DNA of 64,000 nt from assembly GCF_028649595.1 (NCBI RefSeq), contig NZ_JAQSLK010000001.1, positions 62,001-126,000 of the forward strand. Reading direction: 5' to 3'. The position numbers and the translations under genes are program-made. The DNA comes from Campylobacter magnus (lineage in GTDB: Bacteria > Campylobacterota > Campylobacteria > Campylobacterales > Campylobacteraceae). Under the pieces are notes generated by a model, which saw only the letters and a list, made by a program, of their open reading frames with translations, was not told where the DNA came from and ran no database searches. Shown piece after piece: positions 26,401-35,356 of this stretch (position 1 is the stretch's first letter; each line of letters starts with the position of its first letter).

Positions 26401-27816
26401 TTATTCGTGTGGTGCTATCATGTTTTCTGGGATAACCCAAGCATCAAACTCTTCGGCTGTTAAAAAGCCCGAGTTTATAGCCTCTTCGCGCAAAGTAGTG
26501 CCGTTATGGTGCGCAGTTTTAGCAATTTGCGCTGCTTTTGCGTAGCCGATGTGTGGATTTAGCGCAGTTACAAGCATCAGGCTTTCTTTCATTAGTTTTG
26601 AGATTTTCTCTTCATTTGCGCTAATTCCACTTGCGCAGTGCTCATCAAAGCTGATTATGCTATCGCTTAGCAGTTTGATTGCTTGAAGTAGATTATAGGC
26701 GATCACTGGCTTAAACACATTTAGCTCAAAGTTACCTTGGCTTGCGCCAAACGCTACGCTTGCGTGATTTCCAGCTACTTGAACCGCTACCATTGTTACA
26801 GCTTCGCACTGAGTAGGATTTACCTTGCCTGGCATGATTGAGCTGCCTGGCTCGTTTTCTGGAATGTTGATCTCGCCGATACCAGAGCGAGGTCCGCTAG
26901 CTAGCCATCTTATATCATTTGCGATTTTCATCATATTAGCAGCAAGTCCGTTTAGCGCACCGCTTAAAAATACCTCTGCATCGTGGCTTGTTAGGCCATG
27001 GAATTTATTTGGGTGTGAAACAAAGGCGTATTTTGTGCTGGTTTGTTTGTTTAGTTGAGCGCTTACTAGCTCAGAGAATTTTGGGTGGCTATTTAGTCCT
27101 GTGCCAACTGCTGTGCCGCCTATTGCAAGCTCGGTTAAAAACGGTATGCTAGCGATGATTTGAGCTTTGCTAGCTTTTAGCATGTGCGCATAGCCGCTAA
27201 ACTCTTGACCCAAAGTTAGCGGAGTAGCGTCTTGAAGGTGAGTGCGGCCGATTTTTACGATTTTAGCAAACTCAGCCGTTTTTTTATCCAGGGTTTTTTC
27301 AAGTCGCTCAATAGCTGGTAGGATTTGCTTTTGAAGCTCCAAAACAAGCGCAATGCGAAGCGCTGTTGGATAAGTGTCATTTGAGCTTTGACCTTTGTTT
27401 ACATGGTCGTTTGGGTGAACGAAGTTTGGCGCGTCAGTTGCTGGCTTAGCTCTAAAATCTGCTCCCATTATCTCCATAGCGCGATTTGAGATGACTTCGT
27501 TCATATTCATATTGCTTTGTGTGCCTGAGCCTGTTTGCCACACGACTAGCGGAAAGTTTCCATCTAGTTTGCCCTCTAAAATCTCATCGCAAGCCTTGGC
27601 AATTGCATCAGTGCGTGCTTTATCCATTCTGCCAAGCTCATTGTTTACAATAGCGCAAGCTTTTTTAAGCTCGGCAAAGGCGTTTATTATTTCGCTAGGC
27701 ATTTTTTCAATACCGATTTTGAAGTTTTCAAAACTACGCTCAGTTTGTGCTCCCCAATACTTATCGTTTGGGACTTTGATCTCACCCATAGTGTCTTTTT
27801 CTATGCGATAATCCAT
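26401..27816 (-). CDS. fumC: Fumarate hydratase class II FumC
   Basis: Interconverts fumarate and malate in the citric acid cycle, iron-independent. 471 aa. Signatures: [18 protein letters not shown], the substrate loop [16 protein letters not shown] and [38 protein letters not shown] is the usual class II start, preceded by AGGAG. Same superfamily as the aspartase encoded two genes upstream, but the FumC-type residues ([10 protein letters not shown]) set it apart. Confidence 0.95.
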   Translation of the reverse strand: MDYRIEKDTMGEIKVPNDKYWGAQTERSFENFKIGIEKMPSEIINAFAELKKACAIVNNELGRMDKARTDAIAKACDEILEGKLDGNFPLVVWQTGSGTQSNMNMNEVISNRAMEIMGADFRAKPATDAPNFVHPNDHVNKGQSSNDTYPTALRIALVLELQKQILPAIERLEKTLDKKTAEFAKIVKIGRTHLQDATPLTLGQEFSGYAHMLKASKAQIIASIPFLTELAIGGTAVGTGLNSHPKFSELVSAQLNKQTSTKYAFVSHPNKFHGLTSHDAEVFLSGALNGLAANMMKIANDIRWLASGPRSGIGEINIPENEPGSSIMPGKVNPTQCEAVTMVAVQVAGNHASVAFGASQGNFELNVFKPVIAYNLLQAIKLLSDSIISFDEHCASGISANEEKISKLMKESLMLVTALNPHIGYAKAAQIAKTAHHNGTTLREEAINSGFLTAEEFDAWVIPENMIAPHE

Positions 27817-27849
27817 CTTTGCTCCTTTTTGTAAGATTTAAATGCGATA

Positions 27850-27855
27850 ATTATA
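27850..27855 (-). promoter_or_regulatory. Probable fumC -10 box
   Basis: TATAAT on the minus strand, 34 nt before the fumC ATG, in an AT-rich stretch with T-runs further upstream. The gap to dcuA also holds palindromic motifs (27922-27972), so fumC probably has its own promoter. Confidence 0.5.
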
Positions 27856-27984
27856 TAAAAAATATCTAAATATTTGAGTGATTTTATAGAAATTTTTGTA
27901 AAGATTAAAAAAGTTTTGAAAAATCTAGAATTCCTAGGTAGGAATTCTAGATGAATTCTAGAATTCCTAGAAAAAGGCTAAATC

Positions 27985-29337
27985 TTAGCCAAAAATAGCA
28001 GTAGCTAAAAAGCCTAGAGCAACGCTAAATGCGATTGCTAGCACGCCTGGGATGAAGAAAGCGTGGTTAAAAACATACTTACCGATTCTTGTTGTGCCAG
28101 TATCGTCCATTTGAACAGCACCAAGTAGAGTTGGGTAAGTAGGCAATACAAATAGCGCAGAAACAGCCGCAAAGCTAGCTACGATCATATAAACATTGCT
28201 TGTGTCACTAGCTGTGATGCCAAGTGCTACGATAACAACCGGAGTGATGGCTTTTGCAGTTGCAGCTTGGCTATATAGCAGCATCGCTGCAAAGAAATAA
28301 ACTACCGCAAGTAGAGCAGGGATCGCTTTTACCCACTCTTCGCTTAGAGCTTTGATCTGATCAGTGTGGCCACTTACAAATACAGTTCCTAGCCAAGCAA
28401 CACCGATTACACACACAGCAGCAGTCATACCGCTTCTAAATACGCTAGTCTCAGGAATTTTGCTAGCTTTGATTTTGCATAGTATTACGATAAGCGCAGC
28501 CACTGTTAGCATGATACCAACGATAGCTGAGTCGCGGTTTACTTTTACATTTTCAATTAGCACTGGTTTGCCACCGATTTTTGAAATCGCAGTAGCATAA
28601 AGAACAACCACAATAACGCCGATGATGAAAAGTAAAACAGAAAGTTTAGCACTTTTTGTAACTTCCATATTTTGTGCACCTTTTGGAGCTGAGACTAGAC
28701 CAGCTGCTAGGCGCTCTTTGTAAACTGGATCGCTGTTTAGATCAAGATTGCTAACCAAAGTCATGATAAATGCTGTGATCATACAACCAATAAATGTAGT
28801 TGGAATCCAAATAGCAAGTAGCACTGGATAGCTCCAGCCAAACGGCTCTAAAGCACCTGTCATATACACAACAGCAGCTGAAACTGGGCTAGCAGTAATT
28901 GCGATTTGGCTAGCTACAACTGCGATTGATAGTGGCGAGCTTGGTTTGATACCTTGTTCTTTTGCCACCTCTACGATAACTGGGATCATAGAAAATGCTG
29001 TATGTCCAGTACCTGCTAGGATAGTAAGTAGATAAGTTACAGTTGGGGCTAGGTAGTTGATGTATTTTGGATTTGAGCGCAGGATTCTCTCTGCGATTTG
29101 AACCAAATAATCAAGTCCGCCAGCAAGCTGCATAGCAGAAATGCATGAAATAACCGCCATAATGATAACAACGACATCCCAAGGAATCATCTTTGTATCT
29201 ACATTCATACCAAGCACAAGGCCAAGCACTATAACGCCTAGACCACCAGCATAACCGATGCCGATGCCGCCAAGGCGAATACCGATGAAAATCGCACCAA
29301 GAAGCACGATAATCTGCAAGATTAACATAATGTCCAT
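27985..29337 (-). CDS. dcuA: Anaerobic C4-dicarboxylate transporter, DcuA type
   Basis: 450-aa inner-membrane antiporter for fumarate, aspartate, malate and succinate. About ten membrane segments; Dcu family stretches include GLGVIVLGLVLGMNVD, LAGTGHTAFSMIPVIVEVAKEQGI + KPSSPLSIAV, and the C-terminal LPTYPTLLGAVQMDDTGTTRIGKYVFNHAF. Assignment to DcuA rather than DcuB rests on the aspA neighbour upstream. Together with aspA it allows uptake of aspartate in exchange for succinate during fumarate respiration. Confidence 0.9.
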   Translation of the reverse strand: MDIMLILQIIVLLGAIFIGIRLGGIGIGYAGGLGVIVLGLVLGMNVDTKMIPWDVVVIIMAVISCISAMQLAGGLDYLVQIAERILRSNPKYINYLAPTVTYLLTILAGTGHTAFSMIPVIVEVAKEQGIKPSSPLSIAVVASQIAITASPVSAAVVYMTGALEPFGWSYPVLLAIWIPTTFIGCMITAFIMTLVSNLDLNSDPVYKERLAAGLVSAPKGAQNMEVTKSAKLSVLLFIIGVIVVVLYATAISKIGGKPVLIENVKVNRDSAIVGIMLTVAALIVILCKIKASKIPETSVFRSGMTAAVCVIGVAWLGTVFVSGHTDQIKALSEEWVKAIPALLAVVYFFAAMLLYSQAATAKAITPVVIVALGITASDTSNVYMIVASFAAVSALFVLPTYPTLLGAVQMDDTGTTRIGKYVFNHAFFIPGVLAIAFSVALGFLATAIFG

Positions 29338-29389
29338 CTTAACTCCTTTCTTTTTGGTTTTATACTTTTAGGGAATTCTAGAATTCCCT

Positions 29390-29479
29390 AAATCTAGAAT
29401 TCCTAAATCTAGAATTCCTAAATCTAGAATTCCTAAATCTAGAATTCCTAAATCTAGAATTCCTAAATCTAGAATTCCC
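29390..29479. repeat. Six perfect 15-bp tandem repeats between aspA and dcuA
   Basis: AAATCTAGAATTCCT repeated head to tail six times, starting at 29390, 29405, 29420, 29435, 29450 and 29465, flanked by GGGAATTCTAGAATTCCC on one side and a CCCTAGAATTCC on the other. This is the dispersed motif in its most regular form. It is in the intercistronic space of the aspA-dcuA pair. Confidence 0.95.
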
Positions 29480-29503
29480 TAGAATTCCAGCTAGTAAGCA
29501 AGT

Positions 29504-30910
29504 TTATTTTGTCATTCTTGGATCTAGCATGTTTTTAGGATCAAGAAGTTTATCTATCTCCTCGCGGCTTAGATATCCACGCTCAAAGCAGATATCGCCT
29601 ACGCGTTTGCCAGTCTCAAGTGCTTCTTTTGCTATGCTAGCTGATTTTTCGTAGCCGATGGCTGGGTTTAGCGCAGTTACGATGCCAACTGAGTTTAGCA
29701 CATGGTTTAAGCAAGCCTCAGGGTTTGCTTTAAGTCCTACGATAGCACGCTCTCTTAGTGTTCTAGCTGCGTTTTCTAGGATAACGATAGAGTTAAATAT
29801 CGCATAAGCAATACCTGGCTCAAAAGCATTTAGCTCAAACTCAGCTCTTTCTGAGCAGTGAGTGATAGTTGTATCATTGCCAAATACCTCATAGCACGCT
29901 ACGCCTGTTACTTCGCAGATTACTGGATTTACTTTACCTGGCATGATTGAGCTACCTGGTTGCATTTTTGGAAGTTCTATTTCGCTTAGACCAGTTCTTG
30001 GGCCTGAGTTCATTAGACGGATGTCGTTTGCGATTTTGCTTAGGCGAACTGCCAAAGACTTTAACACACCGCTAACAAATACAAAATCAGCTGTATCTTG
30101 AGTAGCAGCGATGAAGTTTGTTGAAGGGATAAACTTTATGCCTGTGATAGCACTAAGGTGCTTTTCTACGCAGTCTTTGTAGTCTGGGTGGCAGTTGATA
30201 CCAGTGCCGATGGCTGTTGCACCCATGTTTAGGTGAGTCATAGGCTCTTTTGCAAGTTCAAGTTGTTTTAGGCTATTTTTGATATAGTGACCAAAGGCTT
30301 TAAAGGTATTGCCAAGTGTGGTTGGAACAGCATCTTCTAGCTCTGTGCGTCCCATTTTGATTATATCTTTCCACTCTTGCCCTTTTTTATTTAGCTCAGC
30401 TTCCAGCTTCTCAAGCTCAGCTTGAAGGTCGCAAAGTTTAGCATAAGTAGCTACTTTAATAGAGCTTGGATAAGTGTCGTTTGTGCTTTGTGCTAGGTTT
30501 GTGTGGTCGTTTGGATGAAGGGTATCTGGGCCATACTCACCTTTTTTCTTACCCATCATCTCAAGGGCGACATTTGTTAGCACTTCGTTCATATTCATGT
30601 TTGTGCTAGTGCCTGCGCCGCCTTGGACCATATCTACTACAAACTGATCGCTAAACTCGCCAGCGATAATTCTATCAGCTGCTTTACATAGATAATCAGC
30701 CTTAGTCTTATCTAGCACGCCTAGTTCAGCATTTGCCATAGCTGCTGCTTTTTTGATTTGAGCAAATGCTTTTACAAAAAATGGATAATCGCCAAAAGTG
30801 CGACCAGTCATTTTGAAGTTTTCTAGCGCACGAAAGCTTTGTACGCCATAATACTTGCTATCATCGATCTCTAATTCACCGATGAAGTCGTGTTCTTTTC
30901 TAGTTGCCAT
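29504..30910 (-). CDS. aspA: Aspartate ammonia-lyase AspA
   Basis: Deaminates aspartate to fumarate plus ammonia, feeding fumarate respiration and amino acid catabolism. 468 aa. Aspartase/fumarase signatures: GGAGTSTNMNMNEVLTNVAL, SSNDTYPS-like STNDTYPSSIKVA and the catalytic loop [16 protein letters not shown]. The start has AAAGGAG 6 nt upstream. Upstream of dcuA on the same strand. Confidence 0.95.
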   Translation of the reverse strand: MATRKEHDFIGELEIDDSKYYGVQSFRALENFKMTGRTFGDYPFFVKAFAQIKKAAAMANAELGVLDKTKADYLCKAADRIIAGEFSDQFVVDMVQGGAGTSTNMNMNEVLTNVALEMMGKKKGEYGPDTLHPNDHTNLAQSTNDTYPSSIKVATYAKLCDLQAELEKLEAELNKKGQEWKDIIKMGRTELEDAVPTTLGNTFKAFGHYIKNSLKQLELAKEPMTHLNMGATAIGTGINCHPDYKDCVEKHLSAITGIKFIPSTNFIAATQDTADFVFVSGVLKSLAVRLSKIANDIRLMNSGPRTGLSEIELPKMQPGSSIMPGKVNPVICEVTGVACYEVFGNDTTITHCSERAEFELNAFEPGIAYAIFNSIVILENAARTLRERAIVGLKANPEACLNHVLNSVGIVTALNPAIGYEKSASIAKEALETGKRVGDICFERGYLSREEIDKLLDPKNMLDPRMTK

Positions 30911-30938
30911 TGTAACTCCTTTGTGAAAATTCAGTGAA

Positions 30939-30944
30939 ATTATA
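30939..30944 (-). promoter_or_regulatory. Probable aspA promoter (extended -10)
   Basis: Minus-strand TGTTATAAT places an extended -10 box about 28 nt before the aspA start. Upstream sequence is AT-rich with T-runs. 30945-31172 otherwise holds one TCTAGA-type half motif (about 31076) and the ftsW promoter region. Confidence 0.55.
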
Positions 30945-31172
30945 ACACATTTAGCTATTTTTATTCTTAAAAATAAGCGTTAATTAAGAAATTCTAATGA
31001 GTTTAAATGAAAATTTTACTAATTCTTATAAAATTAACAATTTAATATTAAAAATGTAGCACAAAAATACTAAAGAATTCTAGATAAAGATAAAATTTAT
31101 AGCTCTTTAAGTTTTTTTAACGCAAATCGTGCTAAACTCACAGCTTTAAAATCGTAAAAATTTGAGAGCAAA

Positions 31173-32360
31173 ATGTGTACTGATAAACCGCTTTTTTATC
31201 TTACTTCGTTTATTATTGCTGTAGGCATTGTGTTTGCGCTATCTTTGCCGGTTTTTACGGTGCTTTATTTTGATTTTAGTCCTTATCATTTTTTTATTCG
31301 TCAGCTTGGCGTGGGGCTAGTTGGCATACTTATTATGTGGTCGCTTTCGCAGCTTGACCCTGATAGGGTTATTGTTGGCAGGCTTACTACCTTTGAAGTT
31401 ATTGGCTTTTGCTTGTTTTTTGGCTCGTTTTTGCTTATTATGGTTATGCAGCTACTACCTGCTTCGCTCGTGCCGCTAACTGGTGGTGCCAAGCGCTGGA
31501 TACGGCTTGGGCCGCTATCGCTTTCACCGGTGGAGTTTTTTAAGGTTGGCTTTGTATTTTTCCTAGCGTGGAGCTTTAATCGAAAAATTAGCCGTGATAA
31601 AAAGAAATTAAAAGAAGAGTTTTGGCTTTTGCTACCATATTTTTTGGTGCTTGCGGTGGCTACATTTTTTATACTTGTGCTACAAAAAGATCTAGGGCAA
31701 GTTGTAGTGCTAGCTGTAACGCTTATGGTGCTTGGCACCTTTGCTGGCACCTCAAAGCGCTTTTTTGCGATTTTAAGTGGAGTGGGAGTGCTACTGCTAA
31801 TCGCTGCTATCATCACGCAGCCGCACCGTATCAGGCGTTTTCAGAGCTGGTGGGTAACAAACCAAGATGCTATTTTAAAAATGCTGCCTAGTGAGTGGGC
31901 GCAGCAGCTCTACATAACAGGTGCAGAAGAGCCTTATCAAATCACGCACTCGCTAAATGCGATTTATCACGGCGGTTTTTTTGGCACTGGGCTTGGCGGT
32001 GGGACATTTAAGCTTGGTTTTTTAAGCGAGGTTCATACTGACTTTGTGTTAGCTGGAATCGCTGAGGAGATCGGATTTATAGGGCTTATTGGGGTTAGTG
32101 CGATTTTGCTTTTTATTATTTTTAGGATTTTAAAAATTAGTTCAAGGTCGTTTAATAACAATGTTTATCATCTCTTTAGCCTAGGTATTGCGGTGATTAT
32201 CACGGTGGCGTTTTTGATGAATGCTTATGGTATTACCTCGCTAATCCCTATAAAAGGTATAGCTGTGCCGTTTTTAAGCTATGGTGGTAGTTCAGTTCTG
32301 GCTCTGTCCATCGCAGTTGGTATGGTGCTAATGGTGAGTAAAAAGGTGGATTTATCGTGA
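31173..32360 (+). CDS. ftsW: Cell division protein FtsW (SEDS septal peptidoglycan polymerase)
   Basis: Polymerises septal peptidoglycan together with FtsI. 395 aa, about ten membrane segments, SEDS motifs GAKRWIRLGPLSLSPVEFFKVGFV, LQKDLGQVVVLAVTLMVLG and the C-terminal GIAVPFLSYGGSSVLALSIAVGMV. The stop overlaps the murG start (GTGA). ftsI is elsewhere in the window (13522). Confidence 0.93.
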   Translation: MCTDKPLFYLTSFIIAVGIVFALSLPVFTVLYFDFSPYHFFIRQLGVGLVGILIMWSLSQLDPDRVIVGRLTTFEVIGFCLFFGSFLLIMVMQLLPASLVPLTGGAKRWIRLGPLSLSPVEFFKVGFVFFLAWSFNRKISRDKKKLKEEFWLLLPYFLVLAVATFFILVLQKDLGQVVVLAVTLMVLGTFAGTSKRFFAILSGVGVLLLIAAIITQPHRIRRFQSWWVTNQDAILKMLPSEWAQQLYITGAEEPYQITHSLNAIYHGGFFGTGLGGGTFKLGFLSEVHTDFVLAGIAEEIGFIGLIGVSAILLFIIFRILKISSRSFNNNVYHLFSLGIAVIITVAFLMNAYGITSLIPIKGIAVPFLSYGGSSVLALSIAVGMVLMVSKKVDLS

Positions 32361-33376
32361 TTTGTATTTGTGGTGGTGGGACTGGCGGACATTTAGCTAT
32401 TGCTAGAGCACTTGGCGCAGAGCTAAAAAGGCGTGGTGTTTGCGTGATTTTTGTAGGCTCGCAGCAAGGGCAGGATAAAATGTGGTTTGAAAATAGCGAT
32501 ATTTTTGAGCAAAAGTATTTTTTAGCTAGTAGTGGCGTGGCAAACAAAAGCGGGTTTAAAAGGCTTTTTTCATTATTAAATATAATAAAGCTTAGCTTTG
32601 CTTGTTTTGGCATATTTAAAAAACACAAAATAAAAGCAGTAATTAGCGTGGGCGGATACAGCGCAGCGCCAGCAGCATTTGCAGCTATTGCTAGCTTTAA
32701 GCCACTTTTTATCCACGAGCAAAACGCTCATACTGGAAGCCTAAATGCGCTTTTAAAGCCACTAGCAAAGAAGTTTTTTTGCTCGTATGATAAAAATGAA
32801 CCTTTTGATTATCCGGTTAGGCAGGAGTTTTTTGCGTTAGCTAGAATTCGCTCTAAGTGCGAGTGCGTGCTGTTTTTGGGTGGGTCTCAAGGAGCAAGTG
32901 CGATAAATGCGCTAGCCATTGCTTTAGCACCTATTTTAAATCAGCGTGGCGTAAAAATCATCCATCAATGCGGGACCAAAGAATATGAAAGCGTGCGAGC
33001 CAAGTATGATGAGCTAGGCATAAAGGCTGGGATATATGATTTTAGTGAGCATTTGCCAGAGCTTATGAGTAGGGCTGATGTTTGCGTCAGTCGCGCAGGG
33101 GCATCAAGCCTGTGGGAGCTATGCGCAAATGCTTTGCCTAGCGTGTTTATACCATATCCATATGCAGCTGGGGATCATCAGTATTATAATGCGAAGTTTT
33201 TGGCTGATTTGGGACTGGCTGGGCTTTTTAGACAAGAAAGCCTTGTGCCTAGTGCGGTGCTTGAGTTTATTGATAATATGGACTTAGCTAGCATTAGTGC
33301 GTCATTAAAAGAAAAAATAAATAGCGGTGGTAGCCAAAAAATCGTAGATGAAGTGCTAAAAAATATAAAAATCTAG
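32357..33376 (+). CDS. murG: MurG: lipid I to lipid II N-acetylglucosaminyltransferase
   Basis: Adds GlcNAc to undecaprenyl-PP-MurNAc-pentapeptide on the inner face of the membrane. 339 aa with the GGGTGGHLAIARAL loop at the N terminus, GGYSAAPAAFAA, HEQNAHTGSLN, FLGGSQGASAIN and SRAGASSLWELCANALPSVFIPY. Translation starts at GTG overlapping the ftsW stop by 4 nt, after AAGGTGG. The TAG stop is inside a 34-bp palindrome built from the dispersed repeat. Confidence 0.94.
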   Translation: MICICGGGTGGHLAIARALGAELKRRGVCVIFVGSQQGQDKMWFENSDIFEQKYFLASSGVANKSGFKRLFSLLNIIKLSFACFGIFKKHKIKAVISVGGYSAAPAAFAAIASFKPLFIHEQNAHTGSLNALLKPLAKKFFCSYDKNEPFDYPVRQEFFALARIRSKCECVLFLGGSQGASAINALAIALAPILNQRGVKIIHQCGTKEYESVRAKYDELGIKAGIYDFSEHLPELMSRADVCVSRAGASSLWELCANALPSVFIPYPYAAGDHQYYNAKFLADLGLAGLFRQESLVPSAVLEFIDNMDLASISASLKEKINSGGSQKIVDEVLKNIKI

Positions 33377-33402
33377 AATTCCTAGCTAGGAATTCTAGAT
33401 TT
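33369..33402. repeat. 34-bp perfect palindrome covering the murG stop codon
   Basis: Arms AAATCTAGAATTCCTAG and CTAGGAATTCTAGATTT are exact complements with no spacer. The murG TAG (33374-33376) lies in the left arm. Another AGGAATTCTAGATTTTCTAG follows (33409-33428). As RNA it would form a stable 3' hairpin. Confidence 0.92.
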
Positions 33403-33560
33403 GAGCTTAGGAATTCTAGATTTTCTAGCAAAAAATGCTTTAAAACCATTAAAAATTCGTAAAATTTTTGCTAAAACATTGAAATTTTCTACAATTTCTA
33501 TTGATTTTTCTTAAAAAATTATGTAAAATTGCGCTACATTTTATTTTGAAAGGATAAACA

Positions 33561-33863
33561 ATGACTAAGTCAGAGTTTGTGAGCCTTGTTGCTTCAAAAG
33601 CGGAGTTAACAAAAAAAGATAGCGAAAAAGCACTAGATGCGATTATCGCTAGTATCCAAGAAACACTACAAAAAGGTGATAGTGTAACTTTCGTTGGCTT
33701 TGGTACTTTTAGCGTAACTGAGAGAGCAGCACGCACTGCGCGCGTTCCAAGAACTGGCGAGGAAGTAAAAGTTCCAGCTAAAAAAGCTGTAAAATTCAAA
33801 GTTGGTAAAAATTTCAAAGACCTAATCGCAGGTCCTTCAAAAGCTTCTAAAAAGAAAAAATAA
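33561..33863 (+). CDS. hup: DNA-binding protein HU
   Basis: 100-aa nucleoid protein of the HU/IHF family that binds and bends DNA as a dimer. The helical N half (MTKSEFVSLVASKAELTKKDSEKALDAI) precedes the beta-arm region with GFGTFSVTERAARTARVPRTGEE and PAKKAVKFKVGKNFKDLI. The C terminus has a short basic tail (KASKKKK). Strong AAAGGA before the ATG and a TAAAAT -10-like box at about 33523. The only HU-type gene in the window; not a paired IHF. Confidence 0.95.
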   Translation: MTKSEFVSLVASKAELTKKDSEKALDAIIASIQETLQKGDSVTFVGFGTFSVTERAARTARVPRTGEEVKVPAKKAVKFKVGKNFKDLIAGPSKASKKKK

Positions 33864-33878
33864 TTTTTCTTTTATTTT

Positions 33879-33904
33879 AGCCTCGCTTCGGTGGGGCTTT
33901 TTTA
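33879..33904 (+). terminator. Rho-independent terminator of hup
   Basis: Stem AGCCTCGC / GTGGGGCT (8 bp, two G-T pairs) with a TTCG tetraloop, followed by TTTTTTA. It starts 16 nt after the hup stop. Confidence 0.85.
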
Positions 33905-33947
33905 TTTAAAATTCTAGAATTCCCTTTATTTTTAAGCCAAAATTAGT

Positions 33948-33953
33948 TAAAAT
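33948..33953 (+). promoter_or_regulatory. -10 box implying leaderless S4-protein transcript
   Basis: TAAAAT ends 6 nt before the ATG at 33960 and there is no Shine-Dalgarno sequence, so transcription probably starts at the start codon. Same arrangement as ftsI and the small gene at 36721. Confidence 0.45.
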
Positions 33954-33959
33954 AAGTCT

Positions 33960-34205
33960 ATGAGAGTAGATAAGTTTTTAAATATAGTAAATATTACAAA
34001 ACGCAGAGCTATTTCAGAAGATATGTGCAAAAGTGGCGTCGTAAGCGTAAATGGCGTAGTAGCAAAGCCAGCAAAAGAGCTAAAAATCGGCGATGAAATC
34101 ACAATAAAGTTTTTAACCCGCCAGGTGCGATATAAGGTTTTGGAGTTTCCAACCCTAAAAAGCGTGCCAAAAAGCGATCAGGGCAAGTATGTTAAAGAGC
34201 TCTAA
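33960..34205 (+). CDS. S4-domain RNA-binding protein (HslR/YbcJ-like)
   Basis: 81-aa protein consisting of an S4 RNA-binding domain (MRVDKFLNIVNITKRRAISEDM, then GVVSVNGVVAKPAKELKIGDEI) and a short tail. Related small S4 proteins such as Hsp15/HslR recycle ribosomal 50S-peptidyl-tRNA complexes; whether this one does is inference. Overlaps tsaE by 17 nt and heads a tsaE-lptB-rpoN cluster. Confidence 0.85.
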   Translation: MRVDKFLNIVNITKRRAISEDMCKSGVVSVNGVVAKPAKELKIGDEITIKFLTRQVRYKVLEFPTLKSVPKSDQGKYVKEL

Positions 34206-34617
34206 TACCGCTAGCTACGAGCTTGGGCTTGATGAGCTTGATGGCTTTGCGCTTGATTTGCTACGGAATTTTAGAAGCGGAGTTGTGATACTTCGTGGAG
34301 ATTTAGCTGCTGGCAAAACTACGCTTACAAAAGCACTTTGCGCTGCTTGTGGTGTGGATAAAACTGCTGTTAGTTCGCCTACATTTTCTTTGATGCATGA
34401 GTATGGCGGGGTCTTTCACTACGACCTTTACCGCAGTGATTTTGATAGCATTTGCCAAAATGGGCTGTTTGAAAACTTTTTTGAAGAGGGGCTTCACATC
34501 GCAGAGTGGGGCGATGAGAGGCTTGAAAATGCTCTTAAAAAATACAAAATTCCACTATGTATAATAAAAATCTCTGCTTTAGAAAATAGCAGAAAATACG
34601 AGGTGAGCTTTGCATAA
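34189..34617 (+). CDS. tsaE: tRNA threonylcarbamoyladenosine biosynthesis ATPase TsaE
   Basis: Essential P-loop ATPase acting with TsaB/TsaD in t6A37 formation on tRNA. 142 aa. Walker [15 protein letters not shown] at about 36-50, then [11 protein letters not shown] and HYDLYR, and the C-terminal [11 protein letters not shown], all typical of TsaE. Overlaps the S4 gene upstream (17 nt) and lptB downstream (8 nt). Confidence 0.92.
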   Translation: MLKSSNTASYELGLDELDGFALDLLRNFRSGVVILRGDLAAGKTTLTKALCAACGVDKTAVSSPTFSLMHEYGGVFHYDLYRSDFDSICQNGLFENFFEEGLHIAEWGDERLENALKKYKIPLCIIKISALENSRKYEVSFA

Positions 34618-35335
34618 ACTAGAAGTAAAAGACTTAGAAAAAGTCATCAAAAAAACCAAAATCATAAATAAAATCTCCCTTGAAATAAAAAGTGGCGAAG
34701 TTGTGGGCTTGCTAGGGCCAAATGGTGCTGGTAAAACCACTACTTTTTATATGATTTGTGGGCTTATAGCACCTACAAAGGGACAGATTTTCTTAGACGG
34801 CAAAGACATTTCAAAAGAACCACTTCACAAAAGAGCTCATCTTGGCATAGGATATTTGCCACAAGAAAGTAGTGTTTTTAAAGACCTTAGCGTTGAAGAA
34901 AATATCCGCCTAGCAGCTGAGATTTTATACAGCGATAAAAAGCAGATAAATGCTAAGGTTGAAGAGGCTTTGGAGCTTTTAAACATCGAGCCAATTCGCT
35001 CTCGCAAAGGGCTTAGCCTAAGTGGTGGAGAGCGTAGGCGCTGCGAGATAGCTCGTTCGCTTGTGATGCATCCAAAGTTTTTGCTACTTGATGAGCCTTT
35101 TGCTGGAGTTGATCCTATTGCGGTAAGTGATATAAAAAGTATTATCAAAAAGCTAAAAAAGCTGGGCATTGGCGTGCTTATCACAGATCACAGCGTGCGT
35201 GAGATGCTAGATAGCTGTGAAAGGGCCTATGTCATAAAAGATGGCAAAGAACTAGCTAGCGGCACAAGCGAACAAGTAGCGCACAATGCTTTGGTGCGTG
35301 AGTATTATCTAGGTAATGATTTTAAGCTTTTTTAA
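34610..35335 (+). CDS. lptB: LPS export ABC transporter ATPase LptB
   Basis: Cytoplasmic ATPase of the LptB2FGC machine that extracts LPS from the inner membrane. 241 aa: Walker [11 protein letters not shown], the LptB-type [19 protein letters not shown], signature [15 protein letters not shown], Walker [14 protein letters not shown] and C-terminal REYYLGNDF. It starts at a TTG inside the 3' end of tsaE, with GAGGTGAG just upstream. rpoN follows after 21 nt, a widely conserved lptB-rpoN arrangement. Confidence 0.94.
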   Translation: MHKLEVKDLEKVIKKTKIINKISLEIKSGEVVGLLGPNGAGKTTTFYMICGLIAPTKGQIFLDGKDISKEPLHKRAHLGIGYLPQESSVFKDLSVEENIRLAAEILYSDKKQINAKVEEALELLNIEPIRSRKGLSLSGGERRRCEIARSLVMHPKFLLLDEPFAGVDPIAVSDIKSIIKKLKKLGIGVLITDHSVREMLDSCERAYVIKDGKELASGTSEQVAHNALVREYYLGNDFKLF

Positions 35336-35356
35336 ATCTAGAATTCCTGCGTAATT

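Noticed and set aside
29366..29492. CRISPR-like direct repeats between aspA and dcuA
   Set aside because: The 15-bp units are contiguous with no unique spacers, and the unit is the genome-wide motif. No cas genes are present.
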